In this document: positions 19,891 through 28,467 of the stretch, piece after piece
How positions within the stretch are numbered: position 1 is the stretch's first letter
Layout of the letters: every line of letters begins with the position of its first letter
From: Cecembia lonarensis LW9
GTDB taxonomy: Bacteria > Bacteroidota > Bacteroidia > Cytophagales > Cyclobacteriaceae
DNA length: 64,000 bases
Assembly (NCBI RefSeq): GCF_000298295.1
Contig: NZ_AMGM01000018.1
Coordinates: 1-64,000, forward strand
Reading direction: 5' to 3'
Made by a program: the position numbers and the translations under genes
The notes under the pieces: model-generated
Databases searched by the model: none
Seen by the model: only the letters and a program-made list of their open reading frames with translations
Told to the model about the DNA's origin: nothing

Positions 19891-21087
19891 TTATTTGGCT
19901 TTTCTTTTCAGCTTGGCGATATAAAATCCATCAAAACCACTTTCATGCGCCAATACCTTTTGATCCTCCATCAATTCAAAATCTTTTCCTTTTTCAGAAG
20001 ATAGAAATTTTTCTACTTGAAGCTGGTTTTCGGAAGGAAGGATACTACAGGTAGCATAGACCAAAAGACCTTCTGGCTTGACCATGGAGGCATAATTCTG
20101 GAGAATCTCTTGCTGCATTTTCTGTACTTTCTCTATGGATTCCGGGCTAAGTTTCCATTTGGTATCAGGATTCCTCTTTAGAACTCCAAGCCCTGAACAT
20201 GGCACATCCAACAATACCCGATCAGCTGATTCATTTAACCTTTTGATGGTTTTACTGCCTTCTATGACGCGGGGTTCAATAATGCTTACCCCGTTTCTTC
20301 TGGCTCTCAGTTTGGTGTTCTGAAGCTTCCAACCTTCCACATCCATGGACAGGATACGACCTTTATTTTCCATAAGGGCAGCCAAATGCAGGGATTTCCC
20401 ACCGGCACCTGCACAGGCATCAATCACCCGCATACCAGGTTCAACCTCCAAAGCTGCGGCCACCAATTGGGAAGAAGCATCCTGAACTTCAAAAAGCCCA
20501 TCTTTAAAAGCCTGGTTCTTGAAAATATTTTGCCTTTTAGCCAAAACCAAAGCGTCTTTATACCCTTTTGGGGAATAAGTTTCTATTCCATCCTGGGCCA
20601 ATCTGTTCATCAATTCCTCCCTGGAAATCTTAAGGGTGTTTACCCTGATCACTACTGAGGCCTGCTGGTTCAGTGTGTCAATTTCCTCATCCCACTTATC
20701 ACCGAGAAGCGCAGCACCCATTTGATCCAACCAGTCCGGAATAGACTGTTTGAGAGCCCGTATATCCTTCACCTTTTCATACTTGGTCTTGATTTTATAA
20801 GCATCCAGTCCATTGAATTCCCGCCAATCAGGCAACTTATTGCCTTGTAGCAGCCAATAAGTACCAAATAGATGATAAAGGTCTTTACTTGGACTCACTT
20901 CATTGATCAGCCTCCACCAGCGTACCATCTCATATATTGTTTCTGCAACAAAAGCCCTGTCCCTTGCTCCCCATTTCGGATTGGATTTTAGGGTTTTTTC
21001 GATCACCTTGTCCGCGTATCGGTTCTGATTGAAAATTTCGTCAATGGCCTGAACGACTCCTCTGACAGTGTTGGGAAATAATTTCAT
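19891..21087 (-). CDS. RsmB/NOP-type rRNA m5C methyltransferase
   Basis: 398 residues from ATG 21087; the frame continues upstream but the family begins at MKLFPNTVRGVVQAI. Order: NusB-like N-terminal RNA-binding part (DRAFVAETIYEMVRWWRL), then a Rossmann methyltransferase with the SAM site DACAGAGGKSLHLA. Both m5C cysteines are present: Cys297 in DVPCSG and Cys347 in YATCSI. It probably methylates a cytosine of 16S rRNA; the exact position is not readable from sequence. A TATCTTTG element sits four bases before the ATG. Confidence 0.88.
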   Translation of the reverse strand: MKLFPNTVRGVVQAIDEIFNQNRYADKVIEKTLKSNPKWGARDRAFVAETIYEMVRWWRLINEVSPSKDLYHLFGTYWLLQGNKLPDWREFNGLDAYKIKTKYEKVKDIRALKQSIPDWLDQMGAALLGDKWDEEIDTLNQQASVVIRVNTLKISREELMNRLAQDGIETYSPKGYKDALVLAKRQNIFKNQAFKDGLFEVQDASSQLVAAALEVEPGMRVIDACAGAGGKSLHLAALMENKGRILSMDVEGWKLQNTKLRARRNGVSIIEPRVIEGSKTIKRLNESADRVLLDVPCSGLGVLKRNPDTKWKLSPESIEKVQKMQQEILQNYASMVKPEGLLVYATCSILPSENQLQVEKFLSSEKGKDFELMEDQKVLAHESGFDGFYIAKLKRKAK

Positions 21088-21091
21088 GGTA

Positions 21092-21099
21092 CAAAGATA
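21092..21099 (-). promoter_or_regulatory. Putative -7 element (TATCTTTG) abutting the RsmB-type gene
   Basis: Exact TAnnTTTG on the minus strand, separated from the ATG by the four bases TACC. The nearest TTTG upstream is 24 bases away, longer than usual. The arrangement mirrors that at gldD and would give a leaderless transcript. Confidence 0.4.
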
Positions 21100-21162
21100 G
21101 GTATTCCTTTCCTCATTGAGGTTCAAAATGGGCAAATTGAGAATCCTTTCTTATTTTTGAAC

Positions 21163-21447
21163 ATGGGACAGAAGAAATGCCCCCATTGTGGGGAATGGTC
21201 CAGCTGGACTACCAATATGAATGATATCTGCGACCACTGCGGCAAACCACTGGGGGGCAGGGATTTAGAATACCATGAAATCCGGCAAAGGGATGAACAG
21301 GCCAACAAAGAACAGTGGATTTTTAATATCCGAGAAGACGATTCTGAATTGATGAAAGTGTTAAAAAAAGTGGGTAACTTCTTCTACACCGTGTATATGG
21401 CTATCTTGACCTTTTTGGCCTGGTTAATCGCCGCTTTACCAGGATAA
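21163..21447 (+). CDS. Small zinc-ribbon membrane protein, unknown function
   Basis: 94 residues from ATG 21163 (a TTG two codons earlier is possible). An N-terminal zinc ribbon with two knuckles, CPHCGEW and CDHCGKP, is followed by a charged helix and one C-terminal membrane segment (FFYTVYMAILTFLAWLIAALPG). The ribbon would face the cytoplasm. I do not recognise the family. It is one base from the next small membrane gene and in a cluster with prmC. Confidence 0.75.
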   Translation: MGQKKCPHCGEWSSWTTNMNDICDHCGKPLGGRDLEYHEIRQRDEQANKEQWIFNIREDDSELMKVLKKVGNFFYTVYMAILTFLAWLIAALPG

Positions 21448-21448
21448 G

Positions 21449-21799
21449 ATGCATGTACTTAAAAATCCCTTTTTCTTAACTGCTTGTCTATTGTTTTGGA
21501 TCAATCAATATCTGGAAAAAGTAAAGGGTGTTTTTATTCCTTATGTCCATGCCTATTTGGATGACTTACTGGCCATGCCTGTTGTTTTGGGCATTAGCCT
21601 TCAGGTATTTCAATGGATCCATCCCTTAAAAGCGGGGTTTAGGTTTACTAAAGTGCAGGTAATGGTAGGTTGGCTCTACTTTTGTCTGCTCTTTGAAGTA
21701 CTGCTGCCCAAATGGTCAGATCAATATGTAGCAGACCCTTGGGATGCACTGGCCTATGGCATTGGGGCAGTTATTTTTTACCTGTTTATCAATAAATAA
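21449..21799 (+). CDS. Small four-helix membrane protein, unknown function
   Basis: 116 residues with about four hydrophobic segments and an ending DPWDALAYGIGAVIFYLFINK, reminiscent of VanZ-like or other small integral membrane proteins. No catalytic motif is visible. It starts one base after the zinc-ribbon gene and ends four bases before prmC, so the three are probably co-transcribed. Confidence 0.7.
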   Translation: MHVLKNPFFLTACLLFWINQYLEKVKGVFIPYVHAYLDDLLAMPVVLGISLQVFQWIHPLKAGFRFTKVQVMVGWLYFCLLFEVLLPKWSDQYVADPWDALAYGIGAVIFYLFINK

Positions 21800-21803
21800 G
21801 TCA

Positions 21804-22646
21804 ATGATGATCACACTAAGGCAATTATTTTCCAAGTATACAACCCAATTGGACTCCCTCTACTCCGCCCAGGAAGCAGAAAGTCTTTGCTTTTGGCTTT
21901 TTGAAGAATATTTGGGTAAAAAAAGACTTGACATTGTCAAAGATGGAGAGCTACAAGAAATCCCTGATTCACTTCAACAAGCTTTTGAACAATTGCTTGA
22001 AGGCAAACCCATTCAATACATCACCGGAAAGGCTCCTTTTTATGGACGGGAGTTTGAAGTTGGACCGGAAGTATTGATCCCAAGGAATGAAACCGAGGAA
22101 CTGGTACACCTGATCATAAAAGAAAATCCACAAGAGGGTTTGAAAATCCTGGATATAGGCACTGGTTCAGGCTGTATTCCGATAACTTTGGCTTTGGAGT
22201 TAAAACAGCCAAAAATATTTGCTGTGGACATCAGTCCGGAGGCACTGAACATAGCCGAAAGAAATTCGGCCAAGCATGGAACCTCCGTAATTTTTAGAAA
22301 ACTGGATATTTTGGAAGAAGCAATTCCCATTGAAGCAATCGATATTCTCGTCAGTAACCCCCCTTATGTGCGGTATTCTGAAAAAGAAAAAATGCACAAA
22401 AATGTACTGGAATATGAACCGCATTTGGCGCTCTTCGTTTTTGATGAAGATCCTTTGCTTTTTTATAGGGTCATCGCAGAAAAAGGCAAAAAGGCATTGA
22501 AGCCGGGTGGTAAACTATATTTTGAAATCAATGAGACCTTGGGAGATCATGTAAAAGGACTGTTGGAAGAATTGGGTTACGTACAGGTAAGAATTATAAA
22601 AGACCTGAATGGAAAAGACAGGATAGGAACAGGTCAGCATGTTTAG
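21804..22646 (+). CDS. prmC: Release factor glutamine methyltransferase PrmC
   Basis: 280 residues from ATG 21804 (a second ATG follows directly). It methylates the glutamine of the GGQ motif in release factors 1 and 2. Helical N-terminal domain, then VLIPRNETEELV, SAM site ILDIGTGSGCIPITLA, and the substrate-binding NPPY at residues 185-188. The C-terminal region has PGGKLYFEINE. Length and motifs match the family. Confidence 0.93.
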   Translation: MMITLRQLFSKYTTQLDSLYSAQEAESLCFWLFEEYLGKKRLDIVKDGELQEIPDSLQQAFEQLLEGKPIQYITGKAPFYGREFEVGPEVLIPRNETEELVHLIIKENPQEGLKILDIGTGSGCIPITLALELKQPKIFAVDISPEALNIAERNSAKHGTSVIFRKLDILEEAIPIEAIDILVSNPPYVRYSEKEKMHKNVLEYEPHLALFVFDEDPLLFYRVIAEKGKKALKPGGKLYFEINETLGDHVKGLLEELGYVQVRIIKDLNGKDRIGTGQHV

Positions 22647-22709
22647 ACCGTTTATTTATCTCTGCAAACAAAAGGGAAATCCAAGCATTTAGAATTGAAG
22701 AAAAAATTT

Positions 22710-22725
22710 TTGTAAATTTTTACAA
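22710..22725. promoter_or_regulatory. Palindrome upstream of the secreted repeat protein
   Basis: TTGTAAA-TT-TTTACAA, a perfect 7-2-7 inverted repeat, 71 bases before the ATG at 22796 in a 149-base gap. It is in a natural position for an operator of the four-gene run 22796-26245. There is no T run, so it is not a terminator. The regulator is unknown. Confidence 0.4.
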
Positions 22726-22795
22726 ATGATGGAATTTTCATTTTCCCTTCATCTTGACACCTTTCCTTTGTAGAAGAAACTTAAAGAACCAAGAT

Positions 22796-23326
22796 ATGAA
22801 AAAGTTAATCTTAATCCCTGCTTTTGTGATGGCTGTTGGTTTAGCCTATGCACAGACAGAAGAGAAGAAAGACCCTGTTCGTCCTGTCAATACAGAAATC
22901 AACGAAAATGCTGCCAAGGGGCAAGAAATCAGTAATATGGGAACCACCTTGGAAGGTGGAAAAGAAAAAGGCTTGGGTATTTCCAGTGCTGCCAGAAGAA
23001 GTACATTGATAAGAGAAAGGGCTGCGAAAGGAGCTGAAAATTCAGAGGCTGGCAGAGAAAGGGCGGCCATGGGAGCTGAAAATGCTGCTGCTGGCAGAGA
23101 AAGAGCTACTATGGGGGCTGAAAATGCAGAAAGGGGCAGAGGAATATCCAATCAGATGCGACCTGCTTCTCAAGTAAGACCTGAAGTTCCTGCACAAGCT
23201 AGGCCAAATGTGACTGTACCACAATCCAGACCTAATGCACCTGTGGTAAGGCCCAATGTACCTGCACCCAACAGGCCCACACCACCTGCCGGAAGACCTG
23301 GTGGCCTACCTGGCGGAGGTATTTAA
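22796..23326 (+). CDS. Exported protein with three 14-residue repeats and a Pro/Arg-rich tail
   Basis: 176 residues from ATG 22796, which starts a signal peptide (MKKLILIPAFVMAVGLAYAQ). After a short acidic part come three exact-length tandem repeats at residues 73-86, 87-100 and 101-114 (RERAAKGAENSEAG, RERAAMGAENAAAG, RERATMGAENAERG), then a tail with many RPN/RPxxP units ending GGLPGGGI. It is low in hydrophobic residues and probably unfolded or helical in the periplasm. I do not recognise the family. A barrel protein and a two-component system follow on the same strand, which suggests a stress- or envelope-linked role (inference). Confidence 0.8.
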   Translation: MKKLILIPAFVMAVGLAYAQTEEKKDPVRPVNTEINENAAKGQEISNMGTTLEGGKEKGLGISSAARRSTLIRERAAKGAENSEAGRERAAMGAENAAAGRERATMGAENAERGRGISNQMRPASQVRPEVPAQARPNVTVPQSRPNAPVVRPNVPAPNRPTPPAGRPGGLPGGGI

Positions 23327-23422
23327 ATTTGAAATATTCGGTCTATCTTGCTGTCCTTACTGCCTATTTGCAGTAAGGCAGCTTCTTTTTAAGCAATAAA
23401 TCACCCCAAATACCTTTTGATC

Positions 23423-24274
23423 ATGAAATGGAAAAGCCTAGTTTTTACGATGCTTTGGCTGGGTACATTCACGCACAGTATGGCGCAGGAAGCCGATACA
23501 TTGGCAGTCAGTGATGAAAAAACCGTTTATGATTTTATCATTCTTAACTCCAGGTATCAAAATGCCTTTACTTTTCTCGGTAGAGATTTTGGACTGAACA
23601 TCCCTCTGGTTTCTTCCGATGTGATGTATTTCTTCAACTCGGGTCTGTACTTCAATGCCAGTGGAATCAAGTTTTTTCAAACTGGTGTACCTTGGCAGTA
23701 TGCACTTACCGGCGGCTACGCGAAGGATATTTCAGATAAAACAGACATTAATTTGAGTTACTCTCAATTCATTGTAGTCGATGAAAGTGCCGTTACAGGC
23801 ATACAAAACCTTGCTTTTCTTCAAGGTACCTTTGGTTGGGAATGGGGTCCCCTTTATAGCAGTATTCAGGGTCAATTTTTATTCAATGAGGATTTAGACT
23901 ATTTCGTAAGTACCCACCATTCCAGGTATTTCGAGTTTGATAGAAAGTTGTTTAAAGCATTTACAGTATCCTTCGAGCCAAGACTTTCCATAATGGCAGG
24001 AACAAGTAGGTTTTACCTGATGGGGCAATATGAATTTACCCCCAATGAGTTGGATGACCTGGATAAATTCAGACTGCAAAGTTGGGAATTCATGCTTCCA
24101 TTGACATTCAATGTGGGTTATTTTGATTTTGAATTCCAAGCCAGGTATGTGAGGCCACTGAATGTACCTGATTTTGATTTATCAAATGGGAGATTTGTCT
24201 TTGGTGGACAGCTGTCTTATGCCATTCCAGTAAAAAGAAAAAGAAACCATGAGGATATTGTTGGTAGAAGATGA
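23423..24274 (+). CDS. Outer-membrane beta-barrel-like protein upstream of a two-component system
   Basis: 283 residues from ATG 23423. Signal peptide (MKWKSLVFTMLWLGTFTHSMAQ), then alternating polar/aromatic stretches typical of barrel strands (TDINLSYSQFIV, GTSRFYLMGQYEFTP, FDFEFQARYVRPL). No plug, OmpA or enzyme motif. It overlaps the response regulator gene by 26 bases, so the two are translationally linked. It could be a target, a sensor accessory or a porin; I cannot decide. Confidence 0.7.
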   Translation: MKWKSLVFTMLWLGTFTHSMAQEADTLAVSDEKTVYDFIILNSRYQNAFTFLGRDFGLNIPLVSSDVMYFFNSGLYFNASGIKFFQTGVPWQYALTGGYAKDISDKTDINLSYSQFIVVDESAVTGIQNLAFLQGTFGWEWGPLYSSIQGQFLFNEDLDYFVSTHHSRYFEFDRKLFKAFTVSFEPRLSIMAGTSRFYLMGQYEFTPNELDDLDKFRLQSWEFMLPLTFNVGYFDFEFQARYVRPLNVPDFDLSNGRFVFGGQLSYAIPVKRKRNHEDIVGRR

Positions 24275-24923
24275 AAAAAACCTTGCCATGGAGATCAAAA
24301 GCTTTATGGAAGTTGAGGGGGACATTTGTGATCTCTCAGGGAGTCTCAGGGAGGCCTCAGAAAACCTAGCGGTCAACCCTTATGATTTTGTTTTGCTGGA
24401 TCTTGGACTACCAGATGGAGATGGGTTGGATTTATTGGAAGAAATTTCCGATTACCAAGAGCGCACTTCTGTGATTATCCTTACTGCCCGATCAGAGGTA
24501 GATGATAGGGTAAAAGGACTTCAATTGGGGGCAGATGATTACTTGGCAAAACCGTTTTCTTTAGTAGAATTAAAAGCACGCATGCAGGCTATTCTGAGAA
24601 GAAAAAGTGGTTGGAACCGGGACTTAATAAGCATTGGAGACTTTGAAATGGATCTGAATAACAAGAGTATTTCCTACCAAAAAGAAGAGATTGCTTTGAC
24701 TAAAAAAGAATTCACGCTACTACATTTTATGGTGATCAACAAAAACAGGGTCCTAAATAGGTTTCAGCTTGCGGAACATCTTTGGGGAGATCATTTGGAA
24801 GATGACTATCAATCCAACTATATTGATGTACACATCAAAAATATCCGTAAAAAACTAGGACAATATGCACCTACGGATTGGCTGGAAACAGTCCGCGGAT
24901 TAGGATATAAAATTAAAGCTTAA
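24249..24923 (+). CDS. OmpR/PhoB-family response regulator
   Basis: 224 residues. Receiver domain with the acidic pair (VEDE, residues 7-8), phosphoacceptor Asp51 (LLDLGLPDGDG), switch Thr in ILTAR and Lys101 in LAKPF; then a winged-helix DNA-binding domain (about 125-224) ending VRGLGYKI. It is encoded five bases before its histidine kinase and overlaps the barrel gene. Confidence 0.95.
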   Translation: MRILLVEDEKNLAMEIKSFMEVEGDICDLSGSLREASENLAVNPYDFVLLDLGLPDGDGLDLLEEISDYQERTSVIILTARSEVDDRVKGLQLGADDYLAKPFSLVELKARMQAILRRKSGWNRDLISIGDFEMDLNNKSISYQKEEIALTKKEFTLLHFMVINKNRVLNRFQLAEHLWGDHLEDDYQSNYIDVHIKNIRKKLGQYAPTDWLETVRGLGYKIKA

Positions 24924-24928
24924 ACCCT

Positions 24929-26245
24929 ATGCGGCTTTCAACCAAGTTTTTATTATTCAATTTTTTAGCTAAGGGAATCATTCTCCTTGTTTTTTTAGCT
25001 GCCAGTCCTTTTGTATTGAGGTACTTTGCGATCAAGAGTACTGACAGGCAACTCGTTGAAAAGAAAAACGAAGTCTTGGCGATTGTAGCGGCTGAAGGCA
25101 TGGAAAGTTTTATTTCCCAGGAAAATCCAGAGTTGGGATTTGGTTCCTATAATATTTTGAAGGAAGAATACATCCTCTTAGAACAGGTCCCACAGCTTTA
25201 TGATACAGACCTGATTTTTGTAGAAGAGCGTATTCTGGATAATGAATCTGTCACTTATAGGGTGTATTCTTATGCATTTGAAATGGATGGTGCATACTTT
25301 CTATTGGAAATAGGCAGGAGCTTACAGACCATCAAAGAAATAGAGGCTCTCATTTTTAAAATACTTATCAGCACAGTGATTTTGTTTTTTTTCCTATCAT
25401 TCTTCCTGGACAATACCTTTAATAAAAGCATTCTTCGCCCTTTTTCACAGATTATTGACAAAAAGCTTTCTCATATTAAGGAGCCACAACAATTTTCTTA
25501 CAAGGCGATTGAGACGAATACCGACGAATTTGTTTTACTGGACGAATCTCTTTCCGAAATGATGCGCAGGATACAAAGGGCTTTCAATCAGGAAAGAATT
25601 TTCATTTCCCATGCTTCCCATGAGCTTAAAACCCCGATTTCTGTCTTACAGACCAAGGTTGAAACCCTATTTGCCCAGGAAGGCCTCAGCGGTGAGCAAA
25701 TGGATAAGCTGATGGACATGCAGCAAACCATTCAAAAGATGAAGAAAACGGTCAATGCCCTCTTGCTGATTTCCAAGGTCAATAATGCGCAGTTTATAAA
25801 AACTGAAGAAGTCCCCGTGCACGAGGTCCTGGAAGAATTAATAGAAGACTGGGAAGCTATGGCTACTGAAAAAAACATACAGCTTTACTTCGAAGAAGCC
25901 GATGCTTTTGTAATTAAGGAAAGCAACCGGTCCCTTTGTCTGATGATGTTGAGAAATGCCTTGGTCAATGCCATCAAATACACACCGGAGTCCGGTAAGA
26001 TTTACATCACTGGAAAAAAGCAAGAGAATCAGTACAGGGTTTCAATTAAAGACAGCGGCCCCGGAATTTCTACAAAACTTTTGGAACAGGTGGAAAGGGG
26101 TACGGTTTTTCTTAAAGATGTGGAAAAAGATAAATCAGGTTTTGGCTTACAGATTTTATATAAAGTAGCTTTATACCTGGGGGTAAAAGTTGAAATTAAG
26201 AGTGGGAATTCAGGTACAGAGGTCATTTTTGATTTTACGAATTAG
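24929..26245 (+). CDS. Membrane histidine kinase, partner of the preceding regulator
   Basis: 438 residues. Two membrane helices (about 11-32 and 138-160) enclose a periplasmic sensor of about 105 residues with no recognised fold. HisKA box with His231 (SHASHELKTPISVL), N box RNALVNAIKYTPESG, G1 KDSGPGIS and G2 KSGFGLQIL: all catalytic parts are present. Its end overlaps the end of the convergent TPK-like gene by 11 bases. Confidence 0.94.
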   Translation: MRLSTKFLLFNFLAKGIILLVFLAASPFVLRYFAIKSTDRQLVEKKNEVLAIVAAEGMESFISQENPELGFGSYNILKEEYILLEQVPQLYDTDLIFVEERILDNESVTYRVYSYAFEMDGAYFLLEIGRSLQTIKEIEALIFKILISTVILFFFLSFFLDNTFNKSILRPFSQIIDKKLSHIKEPQQFSYKAIETNTDEFVLLDESLSEMMRRIQRAFNQERIFISHASHELKTPISVLQTKVETLFAQEGLSGEQMDKLMDMQQTIQKMKKTVNALLLISKVNNAQFIKTEEVPVHEVLEELIEDWEAMATEKNIQLYFEEADAFVIKESNRSLCLMMLRNALVNAIKYTPESGKIYITGKKQENQYRVSIKDSGPGISTKLLEQVERGTVFLKDVEKDKSGFGLQILYKVALYLGVKVEIKSGNSGTEVIFDFTN

Positions 26246-26852
26246 ATAAAAACTCCCCTATCCAAAAAATCCCTTTGGAAGAGAACTCAGAAGTACCTTC
26301 GGGTAATTCCATCATGGTGCTATGGTGCACTTCAATAATTTGAGCTGCCTCCTCGTTTTTTACTTCAATCAATGTGCCTTCGGGAGCATGCAACTGAACG
26401 TTACATGGGACAAACCACTTCCTGAAATGGCCAGATTTGATGGGAAAATACCGAATCGGTCCATCCCATACCACCAAATCTAACCTTTCCAGTTTGGGTT
26501 CCAGGTCAAATACCTTTTGATGATTAAAACCAATGATATTGGCTGCCCCATGCTTGGTCGCCACAAGGTATTGCAAAGCTTCTTCCAGGTAGTTCCCATT
26601 TTGCACCCCTAAAAATCTGACCGGATATTGCTCTTCCAGTAAATTGAAATGACTTTTTTGAAATGCAAGATCCGCCAATATTATGTCAATTTTGATCCCC
26701 CAGGAAATCACTGTGTAAACCTCTTCCTGAGTTACCAGTACTGTGGGCACCCATTCTAAAAGTGGAGCTATTTGCTCAAATTGGATATTATTGGTATCCA
26801 AGATGATAAGGGCCGGTTCCTGCTGCTCTTTGACAAAGTGATGGGAGGACAT
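26235..26852 (-). CDS. Thiamine pyrophosphokinase-like protein, probably degenerate
   Basis: 205 residues. N-terminal MSSHHFVKEQQEPALIIL and a C-terminal barrel-like part (HAPEGTLIEVKN...ELPEGTSEFSSKGIFWIGEF) recall thiamine pyrophosphokinases of related bacteria. The usual catalytic GDxDS in the N-terminal domain is not present: the equivalent place reads DIILADLAF. It may bind thiamine or nucleotide without transferring pyrophosphate, or be a different small protein. It is 21 bases downstream of the dipeptidase gene on the same strand. Confidence 0.5.
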   Translation of the reverse strand: MSSHHFVKEQQEPALIILDTNNIQFEQIAPLLEWVPTVLVTQEEVYTVISWGIKIDIILADLAFQKSHFNLLEEQYPVRFLGVQNGNYLEEALQYLVATKHGAANIIGFNHQKVFDLEPKLERLDLVVWDGPIRYFPIKSGHFRKWFVPCNVQLHAPEGTLIEVKNEEAAQIIEVHHSTMMELPEGTSEFSSKGIFWIGEFLSNS

Positions 26853-26873
26853 ACCTTTAAGTTATTACTGTTA

Positions 26874-27866
26874 TTACTGTCTCCAGATCTTGGAGAAAAA
26901 CCTTTGCCCATTTTTGTAGGCCAACTTTTCCAATTGGATTACACTGAGGTTTTCAGATAGTTGTTCCAATATGTTGGGATATTTTGAAGCATTTTCTACC
27001 AAGGGGAAGTAAAAGGGATGCCTGGACTTATCGGGAAAATCCTTGGTATAGAAGAAGTCTGCCCCAAAACACATTTGGTCTTCCGCTCCAATATCAAAGC
27101 CATGAAGGATATGTTCGAAAATCCTTTCAGGCTCCTTATCGTCCAAAAATGCCCGCAGAAAATTAATACCAATAAGTCCTTTTCTTCGGATTACTTCCTG
27201 AGCAAATTCATGATTGAGGTTGCGTTTGTGGTCCCAAACCGTTCTAAAATTAGAGTGACTGGCCATCACGGGGATAGCTAACTTTTGGGCATCAATATGG
27301 CTTAAAATGCCTTTGGCCAAATGATCAGAGGTATGTGAAAGATCTATGGCAATTTTTTTCCCCGAAATATAATCCAGCAATAACTTTCCGTCCTTTTTAA
27401 GACCTATTCCAGTAGTATAATTACCCCCCCCAAACCTGTTTTCGGTATGGTGGGTCAAGCTGATATAAGCAATTCGCCCCGTCAATTTGATCAATTGGTC
27501 GAGTTGGGCAAATGCATCCTCGATGGGGACTTCATCCTCTGCCAGTCCCGCAGCATTTTCTATGGCTGCCACCATACCAATCTTGGAATTCTGATCAAGT
27601 GAATCTAAAAAATCTGCATCTGCCTGCATTACCTGATCGGCATAGGTCATAAGCATTTCCCGGTATTTAAAGGCCTGCTTGATTGCCAAGCTCATGCTAC
27701 CCGGCTTGACATCGGTGTAGATGGCGCAGACCTGCATTTTGACATTTCCCTGCTGCAGCAAAGGAAGGGCACAGGCGATCTCTTCTGCTTGGTCCGGTCT
27801 GGCTCCAGGGATTTTGGCCAAATAGGATAGAATGTCACAATGCGTGTCGATAATAGGTATTTGCAT
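26874..27866 (-). CDS. M19 family membrane dipeptidase-like peptidase
   Basis: 330 residues. Metal-site motifs of renal dipeptidases: IIDTHCDIL (residues 5-13), a Glu in AAIENAAGL, AIDLSHTSD near 175-183 and MASHSNFRTVWDHKRNL near 200-215. TIM-barrel zinc peptidase cleaving dipeptides, some with D-residues. No signal peptide, so probably cytoplasmic. Co-directional with the TPK-like gene. Confidence 0.88.
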   Translation of the reverse strand: MQIPIIDTHCDILSYLAKIPGARPDQAEEIACALPLLQQGNVKMQVCAIYTDVKPGSMSLAIKQAFKYREMLMTYADQVMQADADFLDSLDQNSKIGMVAAIENAAGLAEDEVPIEDAFAQLDQLIKLTGRIAYISLTHHTENRFGGGNYTTGIGLKKDGKLLLDYISGKKIAIDLSHTSDHLAKGILSHIDAQKLAIPVMASHSNFRTVWDHKRNLNHEFAQEVIRRKGLIGINFLRAFLDDKEPERIFEHILHGFDIGAEDQMCFGADFFYTKDFPDKSRHPFYFPLVENASKYPNILEQLSENLSVIQLEKLAYKNGQRFFSKIWRQ

Positions 27867-27954
27867 GGGCTTTAGATTGATTCACCAAAGAAACCAAAAA
27901 TTGCTGTTTTTTTGGCTATTTTAGCAGTCATAAAAATCTAAATGTAGAATAATT

Positions 27955-28467
27955 ATGTCTATCGCCCAACCCATCAACTTTCAAAAGTGGATTGAAGAAA
28001 ACCGTCATTTGCTGAAGCCACCCATTGGCAATCAGGTAATGTACAAGGGAAATGATGACTTCATCGTCATGGTAGTCGGTGGGCCAAATTCCCGTAAGGA
28101 TTTTCATTACAATGAAGGGGAAGAATTTTTCTATCAAGTGGAGGGTGAGATCGTTTTGAAGGTTGTGGACGAAGGTGAGGTCAAAGATATTCACATCAAG
28201 GAAGGAGAGATGTTTTTACTGCCTGCCCGTACGCCCCATTCACCCAGAAGACCGGCCAAAACCATAGGGTTGGTCATGGAGCGTTACCGAAAACCGGGGG
28301 AAAAGGATGGCTTTATCTGGCATTGCGAAAACTGTGGAAACAAGTTGTATGAAGAGTATCATGAAATTACTGATATCGTGAACCAGTTACCACCGATAAT
28401 GGAGCGGTTTTGGAAAAATCCCGACAACACCAAATGCAAAAAATGCGGAAGGGTGATGAAACCGTGA
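27955..28467 (+). CDS. nbaC: 3-hydroxyanthranilate 3,4-dioxygenase
   Basis: 170 residues. Opens the ring of 3-hydroxyanthranilate in tryptophan breakdown and in kynurenine-route NAD synthesis. The Fe(II) ligands are His51, Glu57 and His95, the same numbers as in the Cupriavidus enzyme; the C-terminal rubredoxin-like iron site has Cys124, Cys127, Cys161 and Cys164. No other kynurenine-pathway gene is in the window, so the rest of the pathway must lie elsewhere. Confidence 0.95.
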   Translation: MSIAQPINFQKWIEENRHLLKPPIGNQVMYKGNDDFIVMVVGGPNSRKDFHYNEGEEFFYQVEGEIVLKVVDEGEVKDIHIKEGEMFLLPARTPHSPRRPAKTIGLVMERYRKPGEKDGFIWHCENCGNKLYEEYHEITDIVNQLPPIMERFWKNPDNTKCKKCGRVMKP

